From assembly GCA_902478365.1 (NCBI GenBank), contig CABSKX010000059.1, positions 1-13,402 of the forward strand: a stretch of 13,402 nucleotides of DNA. Reading direction: 5' to 3'. The stretch is from an uncultured Collinsella sp. GTDB taxonomy: Bacteria > Actinomycetota > Coriobacteriia > Coriobacteriales > Coriobacteriaceae. How positions within the stretch are numbered: the stretch's first letter is position 1; every line of letters begins with the position of its first letter. Position numbers and translations under genes: made by a program. A model generated the notes under the pieces. That model was not told where the DNA came from, searched no databases, and saw nothing but the letters and a program-made list of their open reading frames with translations. Below, one piece after another: positions 7,254-13,402 of the stretch.

Positions 7254-7272
7254 TGCCGAAAAATTGTCGGCA
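7254..7272 (-). terminator. Weak stem-loop downstream of cca
   Basis: On the minus strand TGCCGA pairs with TCGGCA across a 7-base T-rich loop. A T6 run follows after about eight bases. It could terminate transcription from cca before the tRNA promoter, but the stem is short and the T-run is displaced. Confidence 0.3.
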
Positions 7273-7296
7273 GGTTATGGAACGCGCAGGTCAGTC

Positions 7297-7408
7297 GGGT
7301 AGTTAATTTGGGACGGGGCTTTTTTAGCTACCTCTGCTGTCAATCGCACGAACCGCTAATGATTCTGGCAGGGGTAGCTAAAAAAGCCCCGTCCCAAATT
7401 AACTACCC
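7297..7408. repeat. Very long near-perfect palindrome overlapping the cca stop codon
   Basis: The arms 7297-7332 and 7373-7408 are exact 36-base reverse complements. Pairing continues inward for five more positions (7333-7337/7368-7372, one G-T), giving 41-base arms around a 30-base loop (7338-7367). Each arm holds TAATTTGGGACGGGGC followed by T6 and AGCTACC. The TAG stop of cca (7403-7405) lies inside the right arm. No direct repeat flanking the unit was seen. It could be a mobile palindromic element or a transcript-end structure. Confidence 0.85.
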
Positions 7409-8797
7409 CAGGTTGAGGTGGGCCAGGAGGACCTCGCGCTCGTTGGGAATGTTGTCTTCGATCACGGCATCGAGGGCGGCGTTGAGCAGCTGCCCCAGTT
7501 CCGGCCCGGGCTTGACGCCGGCGCGAATCAAGTCGCCGCCATTGATGGCAAGCATCTTGAGCGTATAGGGCTCCCCCGCCTCAAGCAGATCATGGGCGAG
7601 TGAGCGCATCTCCTCAATTGTCTCAACGTAATAGAAGCACGAGGGCGCCTTGCCGAGCGTGTCGGCACGCTTAAGGTCCATGAGCTCGTCCATCAGACGC
7701 GGCGTATCGACACCCTCGCCCGAAAGCGCGCGCATCATATTGAGCAGGCAGGATCGCTCGGGACGCAGCGGCTTGTCATGGTATTTGATCAGCAGGCACA
7801 CATCGCGTACCAAATCGTGCGAGAGCGCCAAACGATCCATAATGGCACGTGCCTTCTTGGCGCCAAGCTCGGGATGGCCGTAAAAATGTCCGCTGCCGGA
7901 GTGATCGACCGTAAAGCAATCGGGCTTGGAAACGTCGTGCAAAAACGCCGCCCACATAAGACTCGACGAGGGCGCGACGCCGTCGCACAGTGCCAGCTCC
8001 CCTGCCACCGTCAGCACGCGGGCGATATGCTCGTAGACGTTAAACGCATGATAGACACTGCGCTGGTCAAAGCCCCTACCCGCAGCGAGCTCGGGCACGG
8101 CGGCGCAAACAAGCTCGGGGTAGCGCAGCATGGCGTCTCCCCCGTGGCCGGTCGAAAGGATGCCCTCAAGCTCAATACCCACGCGCTCGCGTGCCACGGC
8201 ATCGAGAAGCGGCGCGCACTCGGCAAGCGCCTGTTTGGTCTTAGGCTCGATCATAAAATCCAGACGGCAGGCAAAACGCACCGCGCGCAGCATGCGAAGC
8301 GCATCCTCGTTAAAACGACGCTTGGGATCTCCGACGGCGCGGATGAGTTTACGGTCCAGGTCGCCCTGGCCGTCATAGCGGTCGACAAGGCCGCGCTCGG
8401 GATGCCACGCCATGGCATTGACGGTAAAGTCGCGGCGCGCCAGATCGTCCTCAAGCGACGCCGCGCGCTCCACACTCTGGGGATGGCGACCATCGGTGTA
8501 AAAGCCGTCTAGGCGGTAGGTGGTGACCTCAATGCGCTCGCCATCGCAAATGGCCGTGATGCCTCCAAATTTAATGCCCGATTCAACCACGGCGATTTCC
8601 GCTGCCTCGAGCGCCGCCTTGGACTCCTGCCACAGGCCGCTGCAGCACATATCAACATCGTGGCTGGGGCGACCCATCAGGGCATCGCGCACCCAACCGC
8701 CTACGTACCAAGCCTCAAGACCAGCCGCCTCAAGCGCGCGTAGAACGCGCAAGGAGGCATCGGTCGGCTGCGTACCGTTGAGCGAAACATTGCACAT
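7403..8797 (-). CDS. cca: CCA-adding tRNA nucleotidyltransferase with HD domain
   Basis: Cytoplasmic enzyme that adds or repairs the 3' CCA of tRNAs. The 464-residue class II protein has the nucleotidyltransferase core GGWVRDALMG (33-42) with metal-binding HDVDM (Asp47, Asp49), then RRDFTVNAMAW (121-131) and RRFNEDALRMLRAVRFACRL (160-179). The C-terminal half holds an HD domain (FLHDVSK, His287-Asp288; later IKYHDKP), which suggests added phosphohydrolase activity. The ATG at 8797 is chosen because a perfect AGGAGG (8806-8811) lies 8 bases upstream; a GTG six codons earlier would overlap that site. The last codon and stop fall in a long palindrome, yet the C-terminus looks near its natural length. 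Both adjacent tRNA-Glu genes already encode CCA. Confidence 0.96.
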   Translation of the reverse strand: MCNVSLNGTQPTDASLRVLRALEAAGLEAWYVGGWVRDALMGRPSHDVDMCCSGLWQESKAALEAAEIAVVESGIKFGGITAICDGERIEVTTYRLDGFYTDGRHPQSVERAASLEDDLARRDFTVNAMAWHPERGLVDRYDGQGDLDRKLIRAVGDPKRRFNEDALRMLRAVRFACRLDFMIEPKTKQALAECAPLLDAVARERVGIELEGILSTGHGGDAMLRYPELVCAAVPELAAGRGFDQRSVYHAFNVYEHIARVLTVAGELALCDGVAPSSSLMWAAFLHDVSKPDCFTVDHSGSGHFYGHPELGAKKARAIMDRLALSHDLVRDVCLLIKYHDKPLRPERSCLLNMMRALSGEGVDTPRLMDELMDLKRADTLGKAPSCFYYVETIEEMRSLAHDLLEAGEPYTLKMLAINGGDLIRAGVKPGPELGQLLNAALDAVIEDNIPNEREVLLAHLNLG

Positions 8798-8932
8798 GCC
8801 TATGGCCTCCTGCACTTGCGAGCGTTAATCGATGGTTCTCAAGAAGTCTAACAAGAAACGGAAAAGCGCGCACACGCAATCGTGTCGTCGATTCGATAAA
8901 ACGAGACAGCAGACGTCACAAACGTTCAGCGC

Positions 8933-8970
8933 GCAAAAAACACCCGCCTCGGAAATCCAAAGCGGGTGTT
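8933..8970 (-). terminator. Intrinsic terminator of pfkB paralogue 1
   Basis: On the minus strand AACACCCGC pairs perfectly with GCGGGTGTT (9 bp, 14-base loop). The pairing is followed by a T-run ending in TTTTTTG. It begins 22 bases past the kinase stop codon. Confidence 0.9.
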
Positions 8971-8991
8971 AGGCACCGATTTTTCGATGAG

Positions 8992-9924
8992 CTAGCAGAC
9001 CTGGCGAACTTCGATATTCTTCTTGTACTCATCCACCTTGGCAAAGTCACCCAGACCCGGGCACTCAACCACGTTGGCGCCGGTGGCCATCGAAAGACGC
9101 AGGGCGTCCTCGACGCGCTCGGGGGCATCGTGCCACACGGACAGGAAAGCAGCGAGCGAGGAATCGCCGGCGCAGACGGTCGACAGCAGCTTGACCTCAA
9201 AGGTACGGTTGGCAAACCAGATATGCTCGCCGTTGGAGAAGTACGCGCCGTCGCCACCGAGGGTCAGCAGCACATTCTTAGCGCCCTTGGCGTGCAGCTC
9301 GGCCATCGCGCCCTTGACGGACTCGTCGTCGCCACCGCTCACCTTAATGCCAAAAATGTCGAGCAACTCGTCGTCGTTGGGCTTAATGAGCAACGGCTCC
9401 ATGGCAATGAGGTCGGCCAGCTGATGGCTCGAGATATCGAGCACGAACTCAGCACCCTTGGCCTTCACGCGACGCAGGACCTCGGCCAGGAAACCCTCGG
9501 AGGTGTTGGGGGGCAGCGAGCCGCTGATAACCAGGCAGGTCATGTCGTCGAGCAAATCAATAAGCTCAAACATTTCCTGCTCGTTGGCCTCGTTAATGGC
9601 GGCACCGGCATTAACCATGTTGTACTCGGTGTCGGGACCGGCGTTGAGGAACACGTTGACACGCGTGATGCCGTCAGTCCACACGGGCTTGACGGGCACG
9701 CCAAGGGCCTCGGCGCCCTTAACGATGAACTCGCCAGAGAAGCCGGCGAAGAAGCCCAGGATCGTGGTATCGACGCCGTAGTGGTCGAGCGTAAACGAGA
9801 CGTTGAGACCCTTGCCGTTGGGGGTGTAGACCGCGTTACGGGTGCGCGTAACGGTATTGGCGGAAAGGCCGTCGCAGGCGATGTTGTAGTCAATAGCGGG
9901 GTTTGCAGTGAGCGTGTAAATCAT
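8992..9924 (-). CDS. pfkB: PfkB-family hexose-phosphate kinase (1-phosphofructokinase/FruK-LacC type), paralogue 1
   Basis: Cytoplasmic sugar-phosphate kinase of 310 residues, most like FruK (fructose-1-P to fructose-1,6-bisphosphate) or LacC (tagatose-6-P kinase). Seen motifs are the N-terminal YTLTANPAIDYN, NGKGLNVS (first PfkB signature region), WTDGITRVNVFL, VISGSLPP, LIKPNDDELLDIFG, and the C-terminal STVCAGDSSLAAFL. Asp254 is the expected catalytic base, but the usual GAGD reads CAGD (Cys251). The ATG at 9924 is chosen because AAAGGA lies 6 bases upstream; a GTG at 9939 would overlap that site. It has its own terminator and follows its paralogue by 188 bp. The ptsHI context favours fructose or another PTS sugar, but no Enzyme II is present to settle the substrate. 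Confidence 0.9.
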   Translation of the reverse strand: MIYTLTANPAIDYNIACDGLSANTVTRTRNAVYTPNGKGLNVSFTLDHYGVDTTILGFFAGFSGEFIVKGAEALGVPVKPVWTDGITRVNVFLNAGPDTEYNMVNAGAAINEANEQEMFELIDLLDDMTCLVISGSLPPNTSEGFLAEVLRRVKAKGAEFVLDISSHQLADLIAMEPLLIKPNDDELLDIFGIKVSGGDDESVKGAMAELHAKGAKNVLLTLGGDGAYFSNGEHIWFANRTFEVKLLSTVCAGDSSLAAFLSVWHDAPERVEDALRLSMATGANVVECPGLGDFAKVDEYKKNIEVRQVC

Positions 9925-9958
9925 GAATGTTCCTTTCACGAAGCAACGTGTTAATGAA

Positions 9959-9964
9959 AGTATA
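9959..9964 (-). promoter_or_regulatory. Candidate -10 box for pfkB paralogue 1
   Basis: TATACT on the minus strand lies 34 bases before the start codon, downstream of the terminator that ends paralogue 2. A -35 box at normal spacing is poor. Nearby, TTTCACG...CGTG...TGAAA (9934-9959) forms a loose inverted repeat that might be regulatory. Confidence 0.3.
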
Positions 9965-10051
9965 TTCCACGCTTCGGTAAAAGGCTACAACAACTCGGCG
10001 AACGGTGTGGAACGCGTGAAGTGCGGCGCAGAAATTAAATTCGGGTGGGAC

Positions 10052-10085
10052 AAAAAACGGCGCCCCGATCAAAACCGGGACGCCG
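10052..10085 (-). terminator. Intrinsic terminator of pfkB paralogue 2
   Basis: On the minus strand CGGCGTCCCG pairs with CGGGGCGCCG (10 bp, one G-U, 8-base loop) and is followed directly by TTTTTTG. It starts 27 bases after the stop codon and separates the two kinase genes transcriptionally. Confidence 0.9.
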
Positions 10086-10112
10086 CATGCGCGCGAATGT
10101 ATCGCGTTTCGC

Positions 10113-11045
10113 TTACTGACGATCGAGCTTACGGACAGCAACGCGCTTGCTGTACTCATCGACGTGACCGAAGTCGCCAATGCCCACGGACTCGGCAACG
10201 TTGGCGCCGGTGGCCATAGCGAGCTTCATGGCCTCCTCGACGTTGTCGCGATCCCTGTACCACTTGTGCAGGAACGCAGCGAGGGTGCAGTCGCCGGCAC
10301 AGACGGAAGAGACCAGCTTGATGTTGAACTCACGCTTGGCATACCAGATGTCCTCGCCGTTGGAGAAGTAGGCGTCGCCGCGGCTACCACGAGTGAGCAG
10401 CACGTTCTGGACGCCGGCGTCGTGGGCGAGCTTCATGGCAACGCGGACCTCGTCGTCGGTGTCGACCGGCACGCCAAAGATAGCCTTCATCTCATGATGG
10501 TTCGGCTTGATGAGCAGCGGCTTCTTGTGAGCGAGCTCCTTGAGCTTGTCGGAGGACAGGTCCAGGACGACGTCGGCGCCACGAGCCTGAGCGTGCTCCA
10601 TGACCTGAGCCAGGAAGTCGGGCGTAGCTTTGGGAGGCACGGAGCCGGAAACGATCAGGCACTCAAGGTCGCCCGCGGTGTCCAGGATGTTGTAGAGCTC
10701 CTTCTGGTGCTCCGGCGTAATCGGGGCGCCGGGGTTAAGGATGCCGTACTCGTGCTGGCCATCGTTGACGTAGGTGTTGATGCGCGTGATGCCGTCGGTC
10801 CAGACCGGGCGGCACAGGCAACCCAGGTTCATGACCTCCTCGACGATGAACTTGCCCGTGAAGCCGGCGAAGAAGCCGAGCGCGACGGTGTCGACGCCCA
10901 TCTTCTTAAAGGCAAAGGACACGTCGAGGCCCTTGCCGTTAGCCGTGTAGCTGGCCGAGCCGGTGCGGACGTTCTCGTCGGGCTCGAGCGGAGAGCTCGA
11001 AACCGTCATGTCGACAGCCGGGTTAGCGGTTAGCGTGTAGAACAT
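10113..11045 (-). CDS. pfkB: PfkB-family hexose-phosphate kinase (1-phosphofructokinase/FruK-LacC type), paralogue 2
   Basis: Second 310-residue kinase of the same type, co-linear with paralogue 1 and identical at roughly half of positions by eye. Motifs in order are FYTLTANPAVDMTV, NGKGLDVSFAF, GFFAGFTGKFIVE, WTDGITRINTYV, IVSGSVPP, LLIKPNHHEMKAIFG and SSVCAGDCTLAAFL. Asp252 is the catalytic base, and the GAGD motif again reads CAGD (Cys249). The start ATG has AGGGGG about 8 bases upstream and no competing start. The gene lies 74 bp after ptsI with only a U-less hairpin between, so read-through from ptsI is plausible. Sequence drift at the sugar-binding face (for example GCLCRPVW here, GVPVKPVW in paralogue 1) leaves room for different substrates. 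Confidence 0.9.
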   Translation of the reverse strand: MFYTLTANPAVDMTVSSSPLEPDENVRTGSASYTANGKGLDVSFAFKKMGVDTVALGFFAGFTGKFIVEEVMNLGCLCRPVWTDGITRINTYVNDGQHEYGILNPGAPITPEHQKELYNILDTAGDLECLIVSGSVPPKATPDFLAQVMEHAQARGADVVLDLSSDKLKELAHKKPLLIKPNHHEMKAIFGVPVDTDDEVRVAMKLAHDAGVQNVLLTRGSRGDAYFSNGEDIWYAKREFNIKLVSSVCAGDCTLAAFLHKWYRDRDNVEEAMKLAMATGANVAESVGIGDFGHVDEYSKRVAVRKLDRQ

Positions 11046-11072
11046 TTACAGTACCCCCTGTATATGTGAGGG

Positions 11073-11102
11073 CCGCGTGATTGGCCCATTCCAACCACGC
11101 GG
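11073..11102 (-). other. Stem-loop between ptsI and pfkB paralogue 2, without U-tract
   Basis: On the minus strand CCGCGTGGTTGG pairs with CCAATCACGCGG (12 bp with one G-U) around a 6-base loop. It is followed by CCCTCACATATAC, not a T-run. It is therefore more likely an mRNA-stabilising or processing element, or a partial terminator, than a full stop. It ends 27 bp before the kinase start codon. Confidence 0.6.
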
Positions 11103-11119
11103 TTACCTCTGATACCAAA

Positions 11120-12823
11120 TTAGCGAGCTGCGGACTCGAGCAGTGCCTTGACCTCGGCTGCGGTGTTGCAGGCGAGCGCCTTCTCGGCGAGCTCGTCGCA
11201 CTCGGCCTTGGTCCACTGGCTGATGGTCTTGCGGGCGCGCAGGATCGAAGGAGCGCTCATCGAGAACTCCTCCAGGCCCCAGCTGATCAGCAGCGGCTCG
11301 AGCAGCGGATCGGCAGCGGCCTCGCCGCACATACCGACCATGATGCCGGCCTTCACGCCGCTCTCGATGATGTTCTTGAGCGAGCGGAGCACGGCGGGAT
11401 AGTAAACCTGGTACAGGTTGGAGATGGTGTCGTTACCACGGTCGGCGCACATGGTGTAGCCGATCAGGTCGTTGGTGCCGATGGAGAAGAAGTCGGCGAC
11501 CTCGGCCAGGCGGTCTGCGAGCAGCGAAGCGGCGGGCGTCTCGACCATGATGCCGACCTCGATGTTCTCGTTGAACTTGCGACCCTCTTCGGTCAGCTCG
11601 GCCTTGCACTGCTCGACGAGCTCCTTGACAGCCAAGACCTCCTCGACGCAGGTGACGAGCGGGATCATGATCTTGACGTCACCGAAGGCGCTGGCGCGCA
11701 GCAGAGCGCGGAGCTGGACCTTGTACTGGTCGGGATTGGCCAGGCAGTAACGCACGGCGCGGAAGCCCATGAAGGGGTTGTCTTCCTTGACCATATGCAG
11801 ATACGGAATCTCCTTGTCGCCACCCACATCGAGCGTGCGGATGATGACCGGAGCACCCTTGAGCGCGCTGGCGACCTTACGGTAGGCGTTGAACTGCTCC
11901 TCCTCGGAAGGAAGCTCAGCAGAGTCCATGAACAGGAACTCGGAGCGGAACAGACCGATGGCCTCGGCGTCGTGATCGAGCGCGTTGGGCACGTCATCGG
12001 GGTTACCGATGTTGCAGGCGATGATCTTCTTGATGCCATCGGCAGTCACGGACGGCTTGCCACGGAAGGCCTCGAGGGCCGCCTTCTCGGCAGCGAAGGC
12101 CTCGGCCTTGGCGGTATAGGCAGCGAGCGTCTCCTCGTCGGGATCGGCCTCGACGATACCCTTGCCACCGTCGACGACAACGGTCATACCGTTGCGCAGC
12201 GCGGTGCAGCTGTTGGAAACCGAAAGGACAGCCGGGATCTCGAGGGCGCGCGCGATGATCGCGGAGTGCGACGTGCGGCCACCGGTCTCGGTGACGATGC
12301 CGGCAACGTGGGCCTTATCGATCGTGGCGGTCATGGACGGCGTGAGGTCGTGCACGACAACGACGGTGTTCTCGGGCAGGACGGAAAGGTCGACGACCTC
12401 CTTGCCCAGCAGCTCGGCCAGAATACCGGTGCGGATGTCGGCGATGTCGGCCGCGCGCAGACGGAACATCTCGTCGTTCATGGACAGGAACATGTTCTCA
12501 AACATGGTCGAGGTGTCCATGAGCGCCTGCTCGGCGCAGGTGCCGCCGTCAATGGCGGCGTTGATGGCATCAGTCATGCCCGGGTCCTGAGCCAGGACGA
12601 TGTGTCCGCTCATGATCTCGGCCTCGGCCTCGCCCACCGTCTCCTTCATGTGGTCGGCCTGAGCCTGGGTCTTCTCGCAGAAGACCGAAAGAGCCGTCTG
12701 ATAACGCTCCTTCTCTGCGGCCGAATCAGCAACCGCGTGCGGTTCAAACGTCAAGTCGGGATCGACGGCGACCATGACGGTGCCGATACCGATGCCCTCG
12801 GATGCGTTGACTCCCTGATACAT
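11120..12823 (-). CDS. ptsI: PTS Enzyme I (phosphoenolpyruvate-protein phosphotransferase)
   Basis: Cytoplasmic first enzyme of the sugar phosphotransferase system. It takes phosphate from PEP onto a histidine and passes it to HPr. The 567 residues are normal length. The active-site histidine is His186 in GGRTSHSAIIARALEIPAV. The PEP-binding barrel shows GLFRSEFLFMD (290-300), GGDKEIPY, GIMVETPAAS (Glu428), FFSIGTNDLIGYTM and the MCGEAAADP loop (Cys499). The ATG at 12823 is chosen because it gives the canonical MYQGVNASEGIGIG start with AGAGGA 6 bases upstream. An ATG two codons earlier is too close to that site, and a TTG at 12877 lies in the terminator U-tract. It follows ptsH by 132 bp, with a terminator and a possible promoter between. 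Confidence 0.97.
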   Translation of the reverse strand: MYQGVNASEGIGIGTVMVAVDPDLTFEPHAVADSAAEKERYQTALSVFCEKTQAQADHMKETVGEAEAEIMSGHIVLAQDPGMTDAINAAIDGGTCAEQALMDTSTMFENMFLSMNDEMFRLRAADIADIRTGILAELLGKEVVDLSVLPENTVVVVHDLTPSMTATIDKAHVAGIVTETGGRTSHSAIIARALEIPAVLSVSNSCTALRNGMTVVVDGGKGIVEADPDEETLAAYTAKAEAFAAEKAALEAFRGKPSVTADGIKKIIACNIGNPDDVPNALDHDAEAIGLFRSEFLFMDSAELPSEEEQFNAYRKVASALKGAPVIIRTLDVGGDKEIPYLHMVKEDNPFMGFRAVRYCLANPDQYKVQLRALLRASAFGDVKIMIPLVTCVEEVLAVKELVEQCKAELTEEGRKFNENIEVGIMVETPAASLLADRLAEVADFFSIGTNDLIGYTMCADRGNDTISNLYQVYYPAVLRSLKNIIESGVKAGIMVGMCGEAAADPLLEPLLISWGLEEFSMSAPSILRARKTISQWTKAECDELAEKALACNTAAEVKALLESAAR

Positions 12824-12840
12824 TCCCATTCCTCTCTCCG

Positions 12841-12877
12841 TGTCATGTGATAAAGCGTTTTGCCATATCCATGACAA
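12841..12877 (-). promoter_or_regulatory. Candidate ptsI promoter flanked by a 7-bp inverted repeat
   Basis: On the minus strand TTGTCA (12877-12872) is followed after 17 bases by TTTATC (12854-12849), a good -35 with a weak -10. TGTCATG (12841-12847) and CATGACA (12870-12876) are exact inverted copies bracketing it, so a dimeric regulator could bind there. The -35 overlaps the T-run of the upstream terminator. Confidence 0.4.
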
Positions 12878-12910
12878 AAGAGCGCAGCTACCTTGAACAG
12901 GTCACTGCGC
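12874..12910 (-). terminator. Terminator or attenuator between ptsH and ptsI
   Basis: On the minus strand GCGCAGTGACCT pairs with AGGTAGCTGCGC (12 positions, one G-U and one mismatch, loop of 5). It is followed by TCTTTTG. The short T4 run suggests partial termination, which would give more HPr than Enzyme I transcript. It starts 46 bp after the ptsH stop codon. Confidence 0.6.
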
Positions 12911-12955
12911 CCCTAAGTATGAACTTAATTGTTCAACATGCGACCCGTTTGAGTT

Positions 12956-13219
12956 CTACTCGCCAAGACCGCTCTTGATGAGCTCAATGGCAGCAGCCAG
13001 AGCCTCGGCCTCGTCAGCGCCGTCGCACTTGACCTCGACCTCGGTACCGCAAGGGATACCAGCAGCCATGAGAGCCATCGGGGACTTGCCGTTGACCTCC
13101 TTCTCGGGGGTGACGACCGTCACGTCGCAGGCGTACTTGCCCATGGTGGAGGCGAAGAGGCCGGCTGGACGCATGTGAAGACCCTGCGGATTGACGAGGG
13201 TAGCCTTCTCAGAAACCAT
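12956..13219 (-). CDS. ptsH: Phosphocarrier protein HPr
   Basis: Small cytoplasmic phosphate relay between Enzyme I and the sugar-specific Enzymes II. The 87 residues are standard length. The phosphorylated histidine is His15 in NPQGLHMRPAG. The regulatory-serine region reads EVNGKSPMALMAAG, so Ser47 aligns with Ser46 of Gram-positive HPr, although Pro follows it where Ile or Leu is common. Whether an HPr kinase acts on it cannot be told here. AAAGGAG lies 6 bases before the ATG, a strong ribosome site suited to an abundant protein. Confidence 0.97.
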   Translation of the reverse strand: MVSEKATLVNPQGLHMRPAGLFASTMGKYACDVTVVTPEKEVNGKSPMALMAAGIPCGTEVEVKCDGADEAEALAAAIELIKSGLGE

Positions 13220-13402
13220 AATTGACTCCTTTTTTGTGTTTAACCCCTGTCATGCATGCGGCAGGAGTCAGATTCACGACGTTGTTTATATTAACTCACA
13301 TCAAACGGTTTTTCATTATGTTTCGCACGAATTGTTGGACAGATGTCGTTCCTGTACGCTCGCCCGCCGGGCGGGGCGGTTAAGTTTGCTGCTCTACAGT
13401 CC
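13220..13402 (-). promoter_or_regulatory. Upstream region of ptsH
   Basis: No gene is visible in these 183 bp. On the minus strand TAATAT (13293-13288) and overlapping TATAAA (13290-13285) are -10 candidates without a clear -35, which would give a leader of about 60 bases. TGTCATG recurs at 13248-13254, matching the repeat at the ptsI promoter. A GC-rich inverted repeat around 13360-13378 (GCCCG/CGGGC core) is probably part of a terminator or operator of the next gene. Confidence 0.3.

Noticed and set aside
7217..10059. The 13-mer GGGACAAAAAACG occurring at about 7217 and 10047
   Set aside because: Half of it is an A6 run. One copy is the tail of a terminator and the other lies in a promoter spacer. 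Flanks do not match, so chance is the simplest explanation.
11081..12850. 589-codon open frame on the plus strand opposite ptsI
   Set aside because: Enzyme I on the other strand has every catalytic motif. The antisense frame is Leu/Gly/Asp/His-rich without motifs and spans the ptsI 3' hairpin.

Overview
The window reads as a GC-rich actinobacterial chromosome segment. The gene set fits the class Coriobacteriia (Collinsella-like): a PG_binding_4/YkuD L,D-transpeptidase, a MacAB/YknXYZ-type exporter, CAGD-type PfkB kinases beside ptsHI, and tRNA-Glu(CTC) with A73. The taxon is inferred from gene content and codon style only, since no marker gene is present. The window is densely coding. No gap between genes exceeds about 185 bp except the tRNA/palindrome block at 6849-7402.

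Left part, + strand (1-4709). The 3' part of a secreted or membrane-anchored L,D-transpeptidase is followed by a tightly coupled three-gene exporter: membrane-fusion protein, ATPase and FtsX-like permease. The exporter genes are joined by TAATG and ATGA overlaps, so they should be translated together. A 9-bp perfect inverted repeat lies between the transpeptidase and the exporter.

Middle part, - strand (4710-8815). A TetR-family regulator converges on the exporter operon. It is followed by a flippase-like integral membrane protein of the LPG-synthase TM type. Next come two nearly identical tRNA-Glu(CTC) genes sharing a promoter and a strong terminator, and then the CCA-adding enzyme. Two very long near-perfect palindromes sit at gene 3' ends in this part. 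One (4718-4794) lies between the convergent permease and tetR genes. The other (7297-7408) contains the stop codon of cca. They share a core pattern and are the most unusual structural signals in the window.

Right part, - strand (8933-13402). This is a sugar-phosphotransfer locus transcribed ptsH (HPr), ptsI (Enzyme I), pfkB paralogue 2, pfkB paralogue 1. HPr and Enzyme I relay phosphate from PEP to sugar permeases that are not in this window. The two kinases probably phosphorylate the resulting fructose-1-P or a related hexose phosphate. Each step is separated by a hairpin. Intrinsic terminators follow ptsH and both pfkB genes, and a U-less 12-bp stem-loop follows ptsI. The locus therefore looks built for graded or independent expression rather than as one simple operon. 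Both kinases carry Cys in place of the first Gly of the GAGD active-site motif.

No CRISPR array, insertion-sequence transposase, phage gene or rRNA was seen.
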